NCBI RefSeq assembly: GCF_010183535.1
Contig: NC_071328.1
Location: 5,642,001-5,706,000, forward strand
Direction of reading: 5' to 3'
Length of the DNA: 64,000 nucleotides
Origin: Caenorhabditis remanei
Lineage: Eukaryota > Nematoda > Chromadorea > Rhabditida > Rhabditidae
Shown here: positions 50,801 to 60,979 of the stretch, one piece after another
How the letters are laid out: every line of letters begins with the position of its first letter
How positions within the stretch are numbered: the stretch's first letter is position 1
Made by a program: the position numbers and the translations under genes
Notes under the pieces: model-generated
Databases searched by the model: none
What the model saw: only the letters and a program-made list of their open reading frames with translations
Told to the model about the DNA's origin: nothing

Positions 50801-53800
50801 AATTTCCTACAAATAGTCTGTTTCCACCAGACCCAATCAAGTGCTGAAGTTCTGGGCTCCTCGTGGAATCCTCCTCCGGTTGTGACTCCTTCTCTGACTC
50901 TGCTCCTGGTGGACTTATCCTCGGCCTCCTCCTACGGACTCCTGGGGATCCTTTTCTCAAGTTCTGGACTTCTCCTCCTCCTCCGAATTCTGGGCTCCTC
51001 GTGCTCTCCTTCTCTGATCCTTGGCTCCTCGTGCTCTCCTTCTGTGATCCTGGGCTCCTCGTGCTCTCCTCCTCAGATTCTGAGCTCCTCGTGCTCTCCT
51101 CATCAAATTCTGGGCTCCTCGTGCTCTCCTCATCAAATTCTGGGCTCCTCGGGATCCCCTCATCTGGGCTTCTTTAGGACTCCTCCTCATCAAGTTCTGG
51201 GCTCCTCGGGATCCCCTCATCTGGGCTTCTTTAGGACTCCTCCTCATCAAGTTCTGGGCTCCTCGGGATCCCCTCATCTGGGCTTCTTTAGGACTCCTCC
51301 TCATCAAGTTCTGGGCTCCTCAGGATCCCCTCATCTGGGCTTCTTTAGGACTCCTCCTCATCAAGTTCTGGGCTCATCGGGATCCCCTCATTTGGGCTTC
51401 TTTAGGACTCCTCCTCAAGTTCCGGTGCTGCTGATGTTCACTACTGAACATCTGGTGAATGAATGAGCAATTTTTGCTCATCCTGTTACCAGATGCTCAG
51501 TACTGAACATGCTATAACTATATCACTATAATTACTATGTGAAATAGGCGGGGCTTCCCGGTGCGGGATATGGTGGACTTGTTGAGCCTGTGATTGACGT
51601 TTTTTTTTCTGTAAACTTAGGTTTATAACTAGCTTTTATCTTCAGTCGGGCTGTTGTTTGTAACTCAAAGACACTGTTCAATGTCAGATACATAGTTTGT
51701 ATATCAGTAGTTTTTTTTCTCAACATTTGACGAATTCAATAGCTCTGTTATATTCATTTTGATTAAATTCGTTCACCCACACAGTCTAAGCTCGTCTCAC
51801 AAAAATTTATCGAAATCATAGAATAGAATTTCCTTCAGAAATAAACAATAATTTTTCATTTAATAACGTAATTACAGGCTCTCGGAATCTTCGCCCATGA
51901 ACGTCCGATGTTCGAAAGTGGAAACAGAGCTCTCCGTAAAACTACCCTTCATTTCCTTCAAAAACGTTTCAATGCTCCAAGAGGAATTGATCCAATTAAC
52001 GCAATGACTATTGCTGAATACTATCTAACAATTATGGGAATCTTCCAAGAACACAATCAAACTGAACAAGTTGCTTTCGCTGCAAGCACGGCTATCAAAA
52101 AACTTTCGATGAACAATGATAGTGTCAGAATCATGGCCAATACACTTTATAATCATTTGACCAAAACTCATCAGTGGCACGAAGCGTTTTTACTTGCAAC
52201 GAAGATGAATAAAAACTTGGAAACTCTCAGAGCAGCAATACGTGAACAGCTGAAATTGATGTTGGAAGCTGGACATTGGGAAGTTATTGCCAAGACGAAA
52301 TATGGAGTTCATGAGAAAACTGTGGAAGATTTTTTGAGAGAAGAGGCTGAGAATCAGCCTCGTGCAGCAGATCCGCACTATTATGAGTTGTTGTACGCGT
52401 TTTTCATGGCGAGGAAGGAGTTCAGACAAGGTAAGTTTGAAATGAAATTTAATGAGTTTAGAAAGAGCTTTGGTTCGAAATATCACATGAAGTTTAAAAG
52501 ATTCTTACAGTATTCAGACCTTCATTGTTTTCTATTTCCAGCCGCTTGCGTAATGTGTGAATACTCTCGTTACATGGAATCAGCTGAGGTGATGACTCTA
52601 GAACTTGCTACAAAAAGACTTCACTGTATGTCCGTTGCGACGAATCTCCTGGAGGTTATAGGAATGGAACCCGATAGTGGAAGTGAGATATTCAATATGT
52701 TCATTCTAATGACTTTGAAACGAATACAGATTACGAACCAACCTACGACGACCACACCTACACAGATATCATTATTATTCCGGTGCCTCCAGAAAAGTCG
52801 TCAGTTGGACCTGATGATACTGAAAGAACACCATTAGTGCCACAAAGAATCAAAAGACAAGAGAGTCAATCGACGGAGGGTTCATCATCAGGATCATCTG
52901 GATCATCAGGATCCTCCACGTTGACACCTGGGTCAGGCAAAACTACAGATTCTGAAGGATCGAGTTCGAGTTCGTCTGGAAATAGTATGGAGGCGGCAGC
53001 TATGAGAGCTCGTCAGAGAATACCTTTTGCTAAAAGTGATAGTGAAGAGACGAATACGGATAGCGGAGACGAAATGATTGGGAGATTTCCATTGTCTCAA
53101 AGACGCCAGATTGTGGTGTTAACTGAGCAGGAGTGAGTTCTTATAAAGAAAATATGAACATATTTTCGATATTCTTATTATAAAACTGGTCTTGAATCCA
53201 TGAAAATACTTTTTCTGTTATGGAATAATCGTTTTTCAGTATTCGCTTTATATGGACGCAATGCTTGTCTACAACTCGACTCCTCGCTTGTGAAGAATTC
53301 AATGGAATCCCTCCAGATGATCCTGAAGAACTACTACCACTGCTTATCGAGCATAAACTTTTTGATAATGCATTCGATATTGTTAGGTAAGATTTTGGTG
53401 TATTTTAAGCGAACTTCCCACATCATCGGGTTGTTTTCATTGGAGAATCGCTCGATGTGATTGAAAAATTTCGGAAGCTGTGTCGATTGGGTGTCATGTT
53501 GAAATTATCTGCAAGTTTTCAGAATTTTCAACATGGATTCCCAAAATCTGTTCAATGTGATAACCCGTGAAGCAATTGAAATCGATGCTCTTCGTAATCA
53601 TTTGTACGAGAAAGTTTACTACACCAAAGAAAATCCCTTAACAAAATGGGTTCGTGAGAACCGTAGACACTATGCTCCGTTCCCAAAAATTGAAGATCAT
53701 TGGGCAGTTGTTCGTGGTCTGGTGGAAGCTGCACAAGATGAATATCCTGCAGATCCGAAACCGCTTCGAGGAGCCACAGAAGCGTTTTTGACCTATCATC

Positions 53801-54274
53801 TGACAATTCCGTCCTGGTTGCATGTCACTTATAAGGTTTGTTTGAAGAAAATGGGAAATGATTAAGTTCTCTTTCCACATTTAGTTGTTCATGAAAACAA
53901 CCCAAAACTTTTGTTATCAACGCGTACTTCTTATCAGATCAGAACTGAATAATTTTTAGATCGTCAACCCCAACGACTACCTGAGATGTCTTGCCGACTA
54001 CGGACAGTACGCCGCCGCTCTCCAATTGATCGCAGAAGTCGTTGAACAGGAGACACCTAAATTATCTCAGCCAAATGCACGTGCTTGGTTACCATATGGA
54101 GTAATCGACGAATTGATGAAAAAAAGTGCTGAATATGTGGTGAGAATGAGAGAGAAGACTCCAATAGACCAAGCTCTCGCACAAAAAGTGGACGATTTGA
54201 GGGCACTTGCTGATCAAAAAATGGTGATCTACTTCCAAACATTGTCGGATTTCGAACAAGCTCATAGGATCTGA
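44889..54274 (+). CDS. npp-6: Nuclear pore complex protein Nup160
   Basis: Sixteen exons: 44889-44970, 45018-45322, 45375-45500, 45806-46458, 46672-46984, 47076-47281, 47328-47616, 48142-48465, 48822-48940, 49003-49339, 51878-52430, 52542-52682, 52730-53132, 53240-53386, 53523-53835, 53960-54274; 1541 residues. An N-terminal beta-propeller-like half is followed by an all-helical half with Nup160 hallmarks: EYYLTIMGIFQEHNQTEQV, YELLYAFFMARKEFRQAACV, VMCEYSRYMESAE, IVNPNDYLRCLADYGQYAAA and WLPYGVIDEL. It is a core subunit of the Y (Nup107-160) complex. Unusual points: exon 13 codes a Ser/Gly/Thr-rich disordered insert (about residues 1160-1240); two introns are largely foldback elements; the 2.5 kb intron 49340-51877 hosts an F-box gene on the other strand and a minisatellite. 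The first exon is the least certain. Confidence 0.9.
47631..48087. mobile_element. 457-bp near-palindromic MITE (TA insertion) forming npp-6 intron 7
   Basis: The ends TACAGTACCGCCCGAAAGGT and ACCTTTTGGGCGGTACTGTA are inverted. Inner arms remain paired for some 190 bases (GGTAGATCTTCATTTTTGTA on one side, its complement on the other). The TA at each end fits Tc1/mariner-type insertion. It occupies 457 of the 525 bases of intron 47617-48141, starting 14 bases from the donor. Confidence 0.85.
48486..48754. mobile_element. 269-bp palindromic element with 8-bp target duplication
   Basis: The ends CATACTTGCAATCCGGGCC and GGCCCGGATTGCAAGTATG are exact inverted repeats, and both arms (GGTTCAAAGACCTATCATTT and complement) pair nearly throughout. 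It is flanked by ATCCTGTT at 48478-48485 and 48755-48762. An 8-bp duplication is typical of hAT-type insertion. It lies in npp-6 intron 8 (48466-48821). Confidence 0.9.
49550..50590 (-). CDS. Nematode F-box protein (FBA_2-like), single exon
   Basis: An uninterrupted 346-residue frame. The N-terminus (TNLPLLPMAHLVKTLDVKSL, INLSKTADIFKQFI) reads as an F-box. The C-terminal half has features of the nematode FBA_2 domain: GPIELRTEHYKIFNIDWL, a run of short amphipathic segments, then LTEQNINEFICDMRDGKINE and LQVIGFGRY. Such proteins are proposed substrate adaptors of SCF ubiquitin ligases via Skp1-related proteins; this family is hugely expanded and fast-evolving in Caenorhabditis. The gene lies antisense inside an npp-6 intron. 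A poly(A) signal AATAAA on the minus strand corresponds to 49510-49515. Intron-free and nested, it may be a recent arrival. Confidence 0.85.
   Translation of the reverse strand: MSSILYSTTITNLPLLPMAHLVKTLDVKSLINLSKTADIFKQFIQLLHIPSGGYHICVRSHRVDIYIPSRNYSQSFHHSSKFILINAMYDIHEELSDLLPGNLDYLNIDPDLVSYFDAFNQKCTVLSVGEKSYEYSEANVECMDDCTSEDLDILLDGVDFQKGLALNGPIELRTEHYKIFNIDWLQVRNSSWITPEFLRKLKNKVIFLADIWTLTEQNINEFICDMRDGKINENLQVIGFGRYGGWNTVSILQGIQVVEQRDQVYKLPEYDPRIMTEKFLPRGFNSDGFKIKESYDFIRNDGIKCSIQFWRSTIRIYVWNQKKEGTVTKKRWNTNDINGSPVKKHS
50990..51425. repeat. Minisatellite array B: 30-bp units grading into 57-bp units
   Basis: From about 50990 to 51140 a roughly 30-bp unit (TGGGCTCCTCGTGCTCTCCT plus CATCAAATTC) repeats about five times with variation. 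From 51130 it passes into the 57-bp unit of array A, with unit starts at 51177 and 51405 (four full units). It lies inside npp-6 intron 10, upstream of exon 11. Confidence 0.92.
51426..51605. mobile_element. Flank of array B, homologous to flank of array A
   Basis: GTGCTGCTGATGTTCACTAC through GAACATGCTATAAC, then TCACTATAATTACTATG, AGGCGGGGCTT and CCCGGTGCGG. It matches the array A flank with a 393-base deletion or, conversely, lacks an insertion found in A. Confidence 0.7.
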
Positions 54275-55282
54275 AACCTTTTTTCACTAACTGAAATCTT
54301 TATTCTGTAAAATATTTTTCAAACATTACTCACTTCATTTCTTAGAAACGACAATATCTCACACATTTTAACTGGTTTTCTGTATATCTGTACATTGTTT
54401 GTTAATGCTGTATTCCTATAATTCCGCCACGGTTCCCAAAAATCATTCGGGTCTTATCATTGTTTATCATTTTCTTGTACTTTATTATAATACTCACTAT
54501 TCGTTTAAAATTGAGAAGGAAACGAATAACAATTGCAAATAAGTTGTATCTTGAATTTGAATTTTTTCAACAACAATAACAAGGGTTCGAAGCGAAGTTA
54601 GTGCATAAAAGAAAAATAATTAATGTGAAAAGTTTTAAAAAGAACAGTGAGAATGAAATTGGAAAAGACTATGTGACCACGCGCCTCGCCACGTGGACTA
54701 CCGTAACCCGGGTTACTGTAGTTTTCGTAGTGAACCCGAGTTTCTCCAATCCATATCATGATTATACTTTTCTGAAAGCTCTGAACTCTCTGAATCCCAA
54801 TAAACTCATTACATCACATTGCGATTCTCCACCGCTTCAACCCTATCGAAGTTTTGAAAAAAATTTTGATTTTTTTTTAAAATTTACCGAAAAAAGTCGA
54901 ATTTTTGATTATAATTCAGAACTCAATAAAATCATTTATATATCAAGCATTTGTACTTTTTTGAATTAAAATTGGACAAAAGAGTTCAAAAAATTGGTTT
55001 GAAAAATTCCCTTTTTTGATTCCGGGCCGACTGGGCTGACGGAAGTTTTTTTTTAGATGAACGGGCAAGGGTAGTCATGTTGTTTCGACGCATATATTTC
55101 ACCTGGATCGGACTTGTTTTTTACTTGTTAAAAAGGAAACAAAACTTGATAAATTTTTAAAATATTTGATTAATTGAACGATGGAGAGATGGAGGAATGA
55201 ATGGAAGTGAAAAGTTCGTAACCGAAGGGAGTGAAAGTTGATGAACAACGGAGTATATGGGAGAAAAGAAGGAAGATGACAA
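54275..55282. other. Convergent spacer between npp-6 and T-box gene
   Basis: AT-rich DNA with short palindromes such as CCGTAACCCGGGTTACTGTAG near 54700 (one central CCCGGG). It holds both 3' UTRs. No coding exon seen. Confidence 0.55.
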
Positions 55283-56280
55283 TTAGATATCAATAGTTGG
55301 CTCAACTTGCTCATCCCTGACTGGACAACTCTCAACTTGAGTCGATGCTTCTGGAGTGATTGGTGGAGTTATGTGGAGTGTTGAGAAGAATTGATTCATG
55401 TCCATTGGCTGTTGTTGAAGGGGGATTCCCATTAGGGACAAGAACTGATACTGTCGGAGAAAATGCTGTTGTGGGAGAATACATGGGAGCATTGGTAGAA
55501 ATGGGAAAATGGGAACTGGTGAATAAGATGTGGATGGTTCTGACACCTTTCTCATTCTCTTCGCAGATAGAGAACTGCTCTCCGCTTCACGCTTCTGACG
55601 ACGATCCTGACGACTTCCAGTTGCGTATGGATTGGTGTTCGTCTTGAATTGATTGAGTCCATTACCCTGAAAATATACAAATATAAGAGCATTTATCCAG
55701 GTATCTAGACTCAATGAAACTTACATGATATGCTGTCACAGTGATGAATGAAGTGTAGTCAATCTTTGAGATGTGAACGATTTGATCTCCCTCGTAAATT
55801 GTCAAGACCGGGATGTATCGGTGTTGAGTGAAGAGGTGAACCTGTAAAAGAATACGATTTAAAATCTGGAATAATTGAAAAGTAAAGTGTAAAACTTACG
55901 AATGAAGGTCCGTTGATTCTCTCATTTGATTTGCGATTAGTGATTCTTATTTGATCGAAACTGAGTGGCTGATCCATCCAATTCTGACCAAGTTGTGGAC
56001 CATTTCGATGAAATACAATCCTTGGATCTCCTTTCTCCTCTGTTGATGGAGATTGTGTCCAGTTTCCACCGACGAATCTATACTTCATCTCGTCGACCAA
56101 CTCGAAATGAGCGCTCATTGAATATATCTTCAATGGATCCAATCCCTTTACCTCATATTCCAATAAGGGGAACATACGACGACCTGGGACTGTGATCATC
56201 ATTTCATGATCCATTTCAAAACAAGATTTCCAGAGAACATCCTTGTCTCCAGTGAGTGACACAGAAATATCTGAAGTCAT
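55283..56280 (-). CDS. Divergent T-box transcription factor
   Basis: Three exons on the minus strand: 56280-55900, 55841-55725, 55666-55283; 293 residues. The T-box fills roughly residues 6-190: VSLTGDKDVLWKSCFEMDHE, MITVPGRRMFPLLEYEVKGL, DPLKIYSMSAHFELVDEMKY, the strand pair HRNGPQLGQNWMDQPLSFDQ, and the C-terminal part TQHRYIPVLTIYE ... SFITVTAYHGN and NPYATGSRQ. Several canonical positions differ (for example the usual TAYQN is TAYHG). A basic patch RQDRRQKREAE follows, then a Pro/Gln-rich tail. Nematodes have many lineage-specific T-box genes; this is of that kind and I cannot assign an orthologue. It would be a nuclear DNA-binding regulator. Confidence 0.88.
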
Positions 56281-56828
56281 ATTTGAGAGACAGATTACTA
56301 GAGGGAAGTAATAAGTGAGCTGAGTGGACGAATGAGATGAGAATGAATGAATCAGATGTGTGTTTATGCTCTTCTGGGAGGGGGCGGTCCGTAACTACAC
56401 ACTCTTCTAATGCTCCGCCCCTTTTCTGTGCTCAGACAGATGGGATTAACGAGGGCCAGTGAGATACGGTGAGACTTCCCAGGAGCAAGAATCTGTAGGT
56501 ATACGGTATACAATAAGGGCCGACAATTGGAAAGGAGTCAATAAATGGGGTATTAGAAGAACACATTAACATGTTTTATTGATACTTTGGTATGAAGAAA
56601 GATAAGATTATGGTAACGAATTGCATACATTACAAGAACTTGAGACTAGACGAGCGAATGAAATACTAGAAACCGTTTGAATCTGAAGAATTTTAAACCA
56701 AATGGAAGACTACATCCTTTTTTTAATAACTCTTATTGTTTTGTCCACTATATGGTTCCAATTCTCATTGAACTATTCCTTTAGAGCTCACACTTTTCAA
56801 CATTCCCATTTCATGGCAGATTGAATTT

Positions 56829-57280
56829 CATCTTTCCGTTCTTCCGAGAGATCACCGCGGTTACATCAAACGTCGGCAGTATACTTACAGTATTCTCTTT
56901 ACAGTTAGACTCCTTTTTCTTGCCGACAAATGAAATGAATCTCCAGGTGTGAAAAGACGAGTTCACAGGAAAGTATCAGGAATTATCCATATTTCTCCAA
57001 CAATCTGTATATTTAGTCTCAGATTCCTTTCTTGTTCCGCTTGTTTCTTCTTCACATTTTCTGTACAGAGCTATCTGTGACACGTTTTGACCTGAATATG
57101 TGTGAGATATCCCTAGCGAAACAGGTACTATCTTGGTAGATCGTATTCTTGTTTACAACCATTATACGTTCTACCTGCTGCTTTTTTGGCGACAGTAATC
57201 CTGCCGTTCTCACTATTCTGGGACATGACGTTGAGCTAGCGGCATCTACGTAACACAAAATGTGAGTGAAGATTATTTCG
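56829..57280 (-). repeat. Left copy of an inverted duplication flanking the kinase gene
   Basis: Two blocks (57280-56991 and 56970-56829, minus strand) match the right copy at 63024-63310 and 63431-63576 (plus strand) with few differences, for example CTAGCTCAACGTCATGTCCC and ATTCAGGTCAAAACGTGTCA. A gap of about 20 bases here stands against about 120 bases in the right copy. An 81-codon frame (57297-57052) corresponds to the peptide gene of the right copy but has lost the signal-peptide exon and is shifted by one base after SPKK. Confidence 0.85.
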
Positions 57281-57401
57281 AACAACTCCATCCTCAAGCA
57301 ATTTGCATCTTCGTGAAGAACAAGGAGATGAAAAGAGGGAAAACCCTTTTGATGAATTTCGACGTGAGCCGGAAAAACTAAATCTTCACTTTATTTTTCC
57401 A

Positions 57402-57522
57402 GCCCCGCCCCACTACCCTACTAACCTGTTGATTCCGCCCTCTTTCAACCATTCTAACCATCTCTGATCAATCTCAATCATTCTTATTTCAAAAAGTGAA
57501 TCCATTGGAATAACTCTTGTCA
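57402..57522 (+). repeat. 121-bp direct repeat, distal copy
   Basis: Begins GCCCCGCCCCACTAC and ends ATTGGAATAACTCTTGTCA. It matches 58377-58497 without gaps and with about seven substitutions. Confidence 0.9.
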
Positions 57523-58376
57523 TGAAAAGTTGAGAAAATGTGCGAGAGGACACTTCTAGCATTTTAAAACTCATCTAGGTTCTTTTCTGACGTGAATGAT
57601 CAAATATGCCATCAATACACTATGAATTTTCAGTAAAAACAAAAACACATAGTTTTGATACTTTCAACCCAGTGAGAGTAACATTCCAGCGAGTGATTCA
57701 ACATTATTAATACAAAATTGTGTACCGAAACTAGGCTCAGAATATTCACAATTGTTCAAATAACAGGTTTCATACGTTCAAATAACCAAAGATACCGAAT
57801 AAATGTATAATTTCGCTCCGGAACTGGTCATACATCGATATCAGATATGCAGTATTTGATAATCGGAGGTCTCTAAAAATTGGTTGAGGGGTTCTATCAA
57901 GATAAAAATGTCACACTCAGATTTTCCACATTTTTCTTAATAGTATGGCACACTTCTACATTGTTTTCTGCAAAAATACAAGTTTTACAGATGTTTGAAG
58001 TGTACAACTCCATATATTAGTACTACCAATCTTTGACAGCCCGGGAGATATGGGTAACAAGTCAAAAGTAGGGGTCCAGTGGTCAAAAAATAAACATCAG
58101 GACTGTTTGTATTAGAAAACAATTATAAACACTAAATATACGCTCTATTTTTGATACACCGGTCATGGAAATAAAAATATCCAATTTTTGATTTTTCACG
58201 ATTTTCGAAAATTTTACAAAAAACTTGTAAAAAATGATTTTTCACCCAGAATGTTAACTAAATATAACAATAACTCTACAATAAATGTTTTCCCAAAGTT
58301 TCAAGTCAATCCGACCAATATGAAACAAGTTATGGTTGAAAAACCAAAACTTGATATCTTTTTGTCCGGTACTGTA
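57523..58376. other. Spacer between the two promoter repeats
   Basis: 855 bases of AT-rich DNA. Its right end, CTTTTTGTCCGGTACTGTAG just before 58377, resembles the terminus of a Tc1-type element, but no matching left terminus was found. No gene seen. Confidence 0.45.
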
Positions 58377-58497
58377 GCCCCGCCCCACTACACTACTAAC
58401 CTGTTGACTCCGCCCCCTTTCAACCATTCTAATCATCTCTGATCAAACTCAATCATTCTTATTTCAAAAAGTGAATCCATTGGAATAACTCTTGTCA
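58377..58497 (+). repeat. 121-bp direct repeat, copy proximal to the kinase start
   Basis: Ends 58 bases before the kinase ATG, so it is probably part of the kinase promoter or 5' leader. The CTCCGCCCCC and GCCCCGCCCC boxes are present in both copies with small changes. Confidence 0.85.
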
Positions 58498-58555
58498 AGA
58501 GAAGAAGAAAAGAAAATTCTGATTCAAAAAATTTCGATTGATCGAAAATAAAGAT

Positions 58556-60829
58556 ATGACAAAAGCAGCGGATCAGAATAGTTGTCAGACGGCCGAGGCG
58601 ATTGGTGGAACTCGCGAATCGAAGACGAATCTCCTTGTAATCGATGGTCCAAACTTAAACTCGACCGATGCAACTGAGAACGGAGGGAATACGACCGATA
58701 TGGAACATTCTGGACATTCAGACTATCCAGATTTGCCCAAAGGTGGAGGAGGACTCACTTCCGACGAGGTGAGTTGAGGAGAGAAGCGCGGCGGAGATGC
58801 GCCAGATGGGACTGCCCACCAACCAGATACCGTCTAGATCAGCTAACTGGCGCGCGTTGAGCGCGAATCTCAATCGTAGAGGTGCTCTCTGAATCCCAAA
58901 TTCTGCGGTTTCGAAACGTCCCGAATTTCGGTTTCCAAACTTCACGGTACTGAATCTGACTCCGAAATTAAGAATTCAGAATCCCGACTTGCATAATTTT
59001 GGATTCAGAATCCAACGCACTCCTTTGATGGCGAGTCCGCTAGCAAATAGAGTGGGCCTGGTTCTGAGCTGTTTTATGATCCAATAGCTTAACTGTTGCT
59101 CTGATGAGATCGCGTCTGAGGCGCGCCAGAGCCCGTGCCTAGAATCTAAGATTCAGAATCCTGATGATAAACTCATTTTAACCATATTCCAGGAATACAT
59201 CCGTCTGAATCTTCTCCCCCACTTGTGGTATCACGGAGTGATGTTTGGCAAGACATCCGAAAAACTGTTAGGTTGGGAAAACTCTTATCTGATCCGTCGA
59301 GCAGTGCTCAAAGACCGTAAATTCCTGTGTATCTCTGTGTGCATGGACAAGAAAGTGCTCCACTTGCCACTGAGTTGCAACTCGGAAGGATGGGCTTGTG
59401 GGATACTGTTCGAGAAGTTCCCAGCGATGCCGAATAAGCGATACACCCACATTCTTGATCTACTGAATGCGTGGTCGCTGTCTACCAATTATATAGTGCC
59501 GATTCCACGGGACAAGATGATTCTCTTGCACAGCTCGATTCAATTCGGTTCCGTATTGGGAAAAGGGGCATTCGGTGAAGTGTTCAAAGGGAAATACACC
59601 CCGATTGGAGGCAGTGATCCGGTTGAAGTGGCTGTGAAGAGAATGATTGGAGAACCGAAGAGAGAAATAATTCAGGACTTTTTTAATGTAAGAATAGATT
59701 TCACTTCGGTATGGTGAAACTGTTTCGATTTGATTCAGGAAGTAAGTATTATGTCTCGTCTGGATCATCGGAACGTCGTCACTTCATATGGACCCTGTAC
59801 ACTTCAGTTTCCAGTCATGTTGGTCATGGAGCTGGTGCCAGGAGGAGATCTCAGGGTGAGTCTTACTGTAACTATGCTTTTTTACTTTTCCTTTTTCCAG
59901 AAATATCTCCAGAAGACTCCCAACATTCCCCACAAACAAATCATCCTGTTCGCTCTGGACATTTCGAAAGCAATGTGTCATTTGGCAACAAAAGTAGTGA
60001 TTCACCGAGATCTGGCGGCCCGTAACTGTCTCATCACAAAAGACATTCGTGTCAAATTGTCAGATTTCGGTTTGTCAGTGCATGACACTGAAACGGTGGT
60101 GAAGAATCTTCGGAAGGCGCCGATTCGATGGTTATCACCGGAGACACTGACGAAGGGAATATTCAATGAGAAGACGGATGTATGGTCGTACGGAGTGCTC
60201 TGCACTGAACTCATGACTCGATGTGCAGCAGATCCGCTGGCTCCGAGAGATTTGAAAGAGGTGCAGAAATGGATCAAGGAATCTGATCATCCGCATCGAA
60301 CCGACGGCGGTGCGCCGAGAGAACTCATCGAGATTGTCGACTATTGTTGTGAGAAATCGCCGAGTGCTCGACCCGATTTTGAGACTGTCAGGAAGAAAGT
60401 CCACAGGCTGTATCAGAAGTTTGCGGATCTCGAATTGGCACACGCCTTGAGTCCCAATCCGAATGTGACTCCGCCCCCGCAGACTCCAAGTCCCAATCCA
60501 ATTGAGAAGGTAAGGAATCGCACTCTATTGACAATCACATCTTTTTTCTGAAGAAAAAATCATAGGACCGCAGGAGTAACACGGATCGTCGAAGCACCCC
60601 AGATCGTCGTCTTCCGTCGAATGCGAATACGTTGACTCGAAAGAAATCGCGAGATCAGAATGCGCGGAAAAAGGAGAAAACGGTGGAGAGGAAGGCGAAG
60701 GAAAAGGAGAAGCAGGGAGGAGCAGGGAAGAAGGGCGGTCCGATTGGATTGTCTTCGAGGAGGAAAGATCAGAAGGCGGGACCTGTAGCACTGCCGGCCG
60801 GAATGAGTCCAGGCAACAACAATAAGTAG
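58556..60829 (+). CDS. SH2-tyrosine kinase of the nematode Fes/Fer-like family
   Basis: Five exons: 58556-58768, 59193-59687, 59739-59855, 59901-60509, 60566-60829; 565 residues. A Gly/Ser/Asn-rich N-terminus (1-71) precedes an SH2 domain (about 78-165: LWYHGVMFG, NSYLIRRAV with the phosphotyrosine-binding Arg, VLHLPL). The kinase domain starts near 188: LGKGAFGEVFKG, catalytic Lys in VAVKRM, HRDLAARN near 310, SDFGLS near 330, APIRWLSPETL and DVWSYGVL. All catalytic residues are present. The tail after about 455 is Pro-rich then Lys/Arg-rich (RKKSRDQNARKKEK). F-BAR is absent, as in the many small SH2-kinases of Caenorhabditis, several of which (such as SPE-8) act in sperm. A male germline role is inference. 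AATAAA at 60858-60863. Confidence 0.93.
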
Positions 60830-60857
60830 GAACTCTCTTTTCATGCGTTTTTGAATG

Positions 60858-60863
60858 AATAAA
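60858..60863 (+). terminator. Poly(A) signal AATAAA of the kinase gene
   Basis: Canonical hexamer 29 bases after the stop codon. Confidence 0.65.
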
Positions 60864-60879
60864 CGAGATGTTGTGTCTG

Positions 60880-60962
60880 TAAGTTTGTCCGCTTGTCCAG
60901 ATGTCTGTTTGTCTATCCTGATGTCAAGAAGTGCATCTGTGTGTCCGGATGTCCCAACATGT
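60880..60962 (+). repeat. Degenerate TGTCCGGATGTC tandem repeat, left part
   Basis: Irregular succession of TGTCC, GATGTC and TGTCTGT words. It resumes at 62046 beyond the TIR element. Confidence 0.7.
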
Positions 60963-60979
60963 GTGTTTTTTTCTAAATC

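Noticed and set aside
52683..52837. Continuation of npp-6 exon 12 to the stop at 52837
   Set aside because: Splicing the 47-base intron restores a frame that runs on to the conserved Nup160 C-terminus; read-through would truncate it.
57052..57297. 81-residue minus-strand frame as an independent gene
   Set aside because: It lacks a signal exon and is frame-shifted against the right-hand copy; treated as a broken copy.
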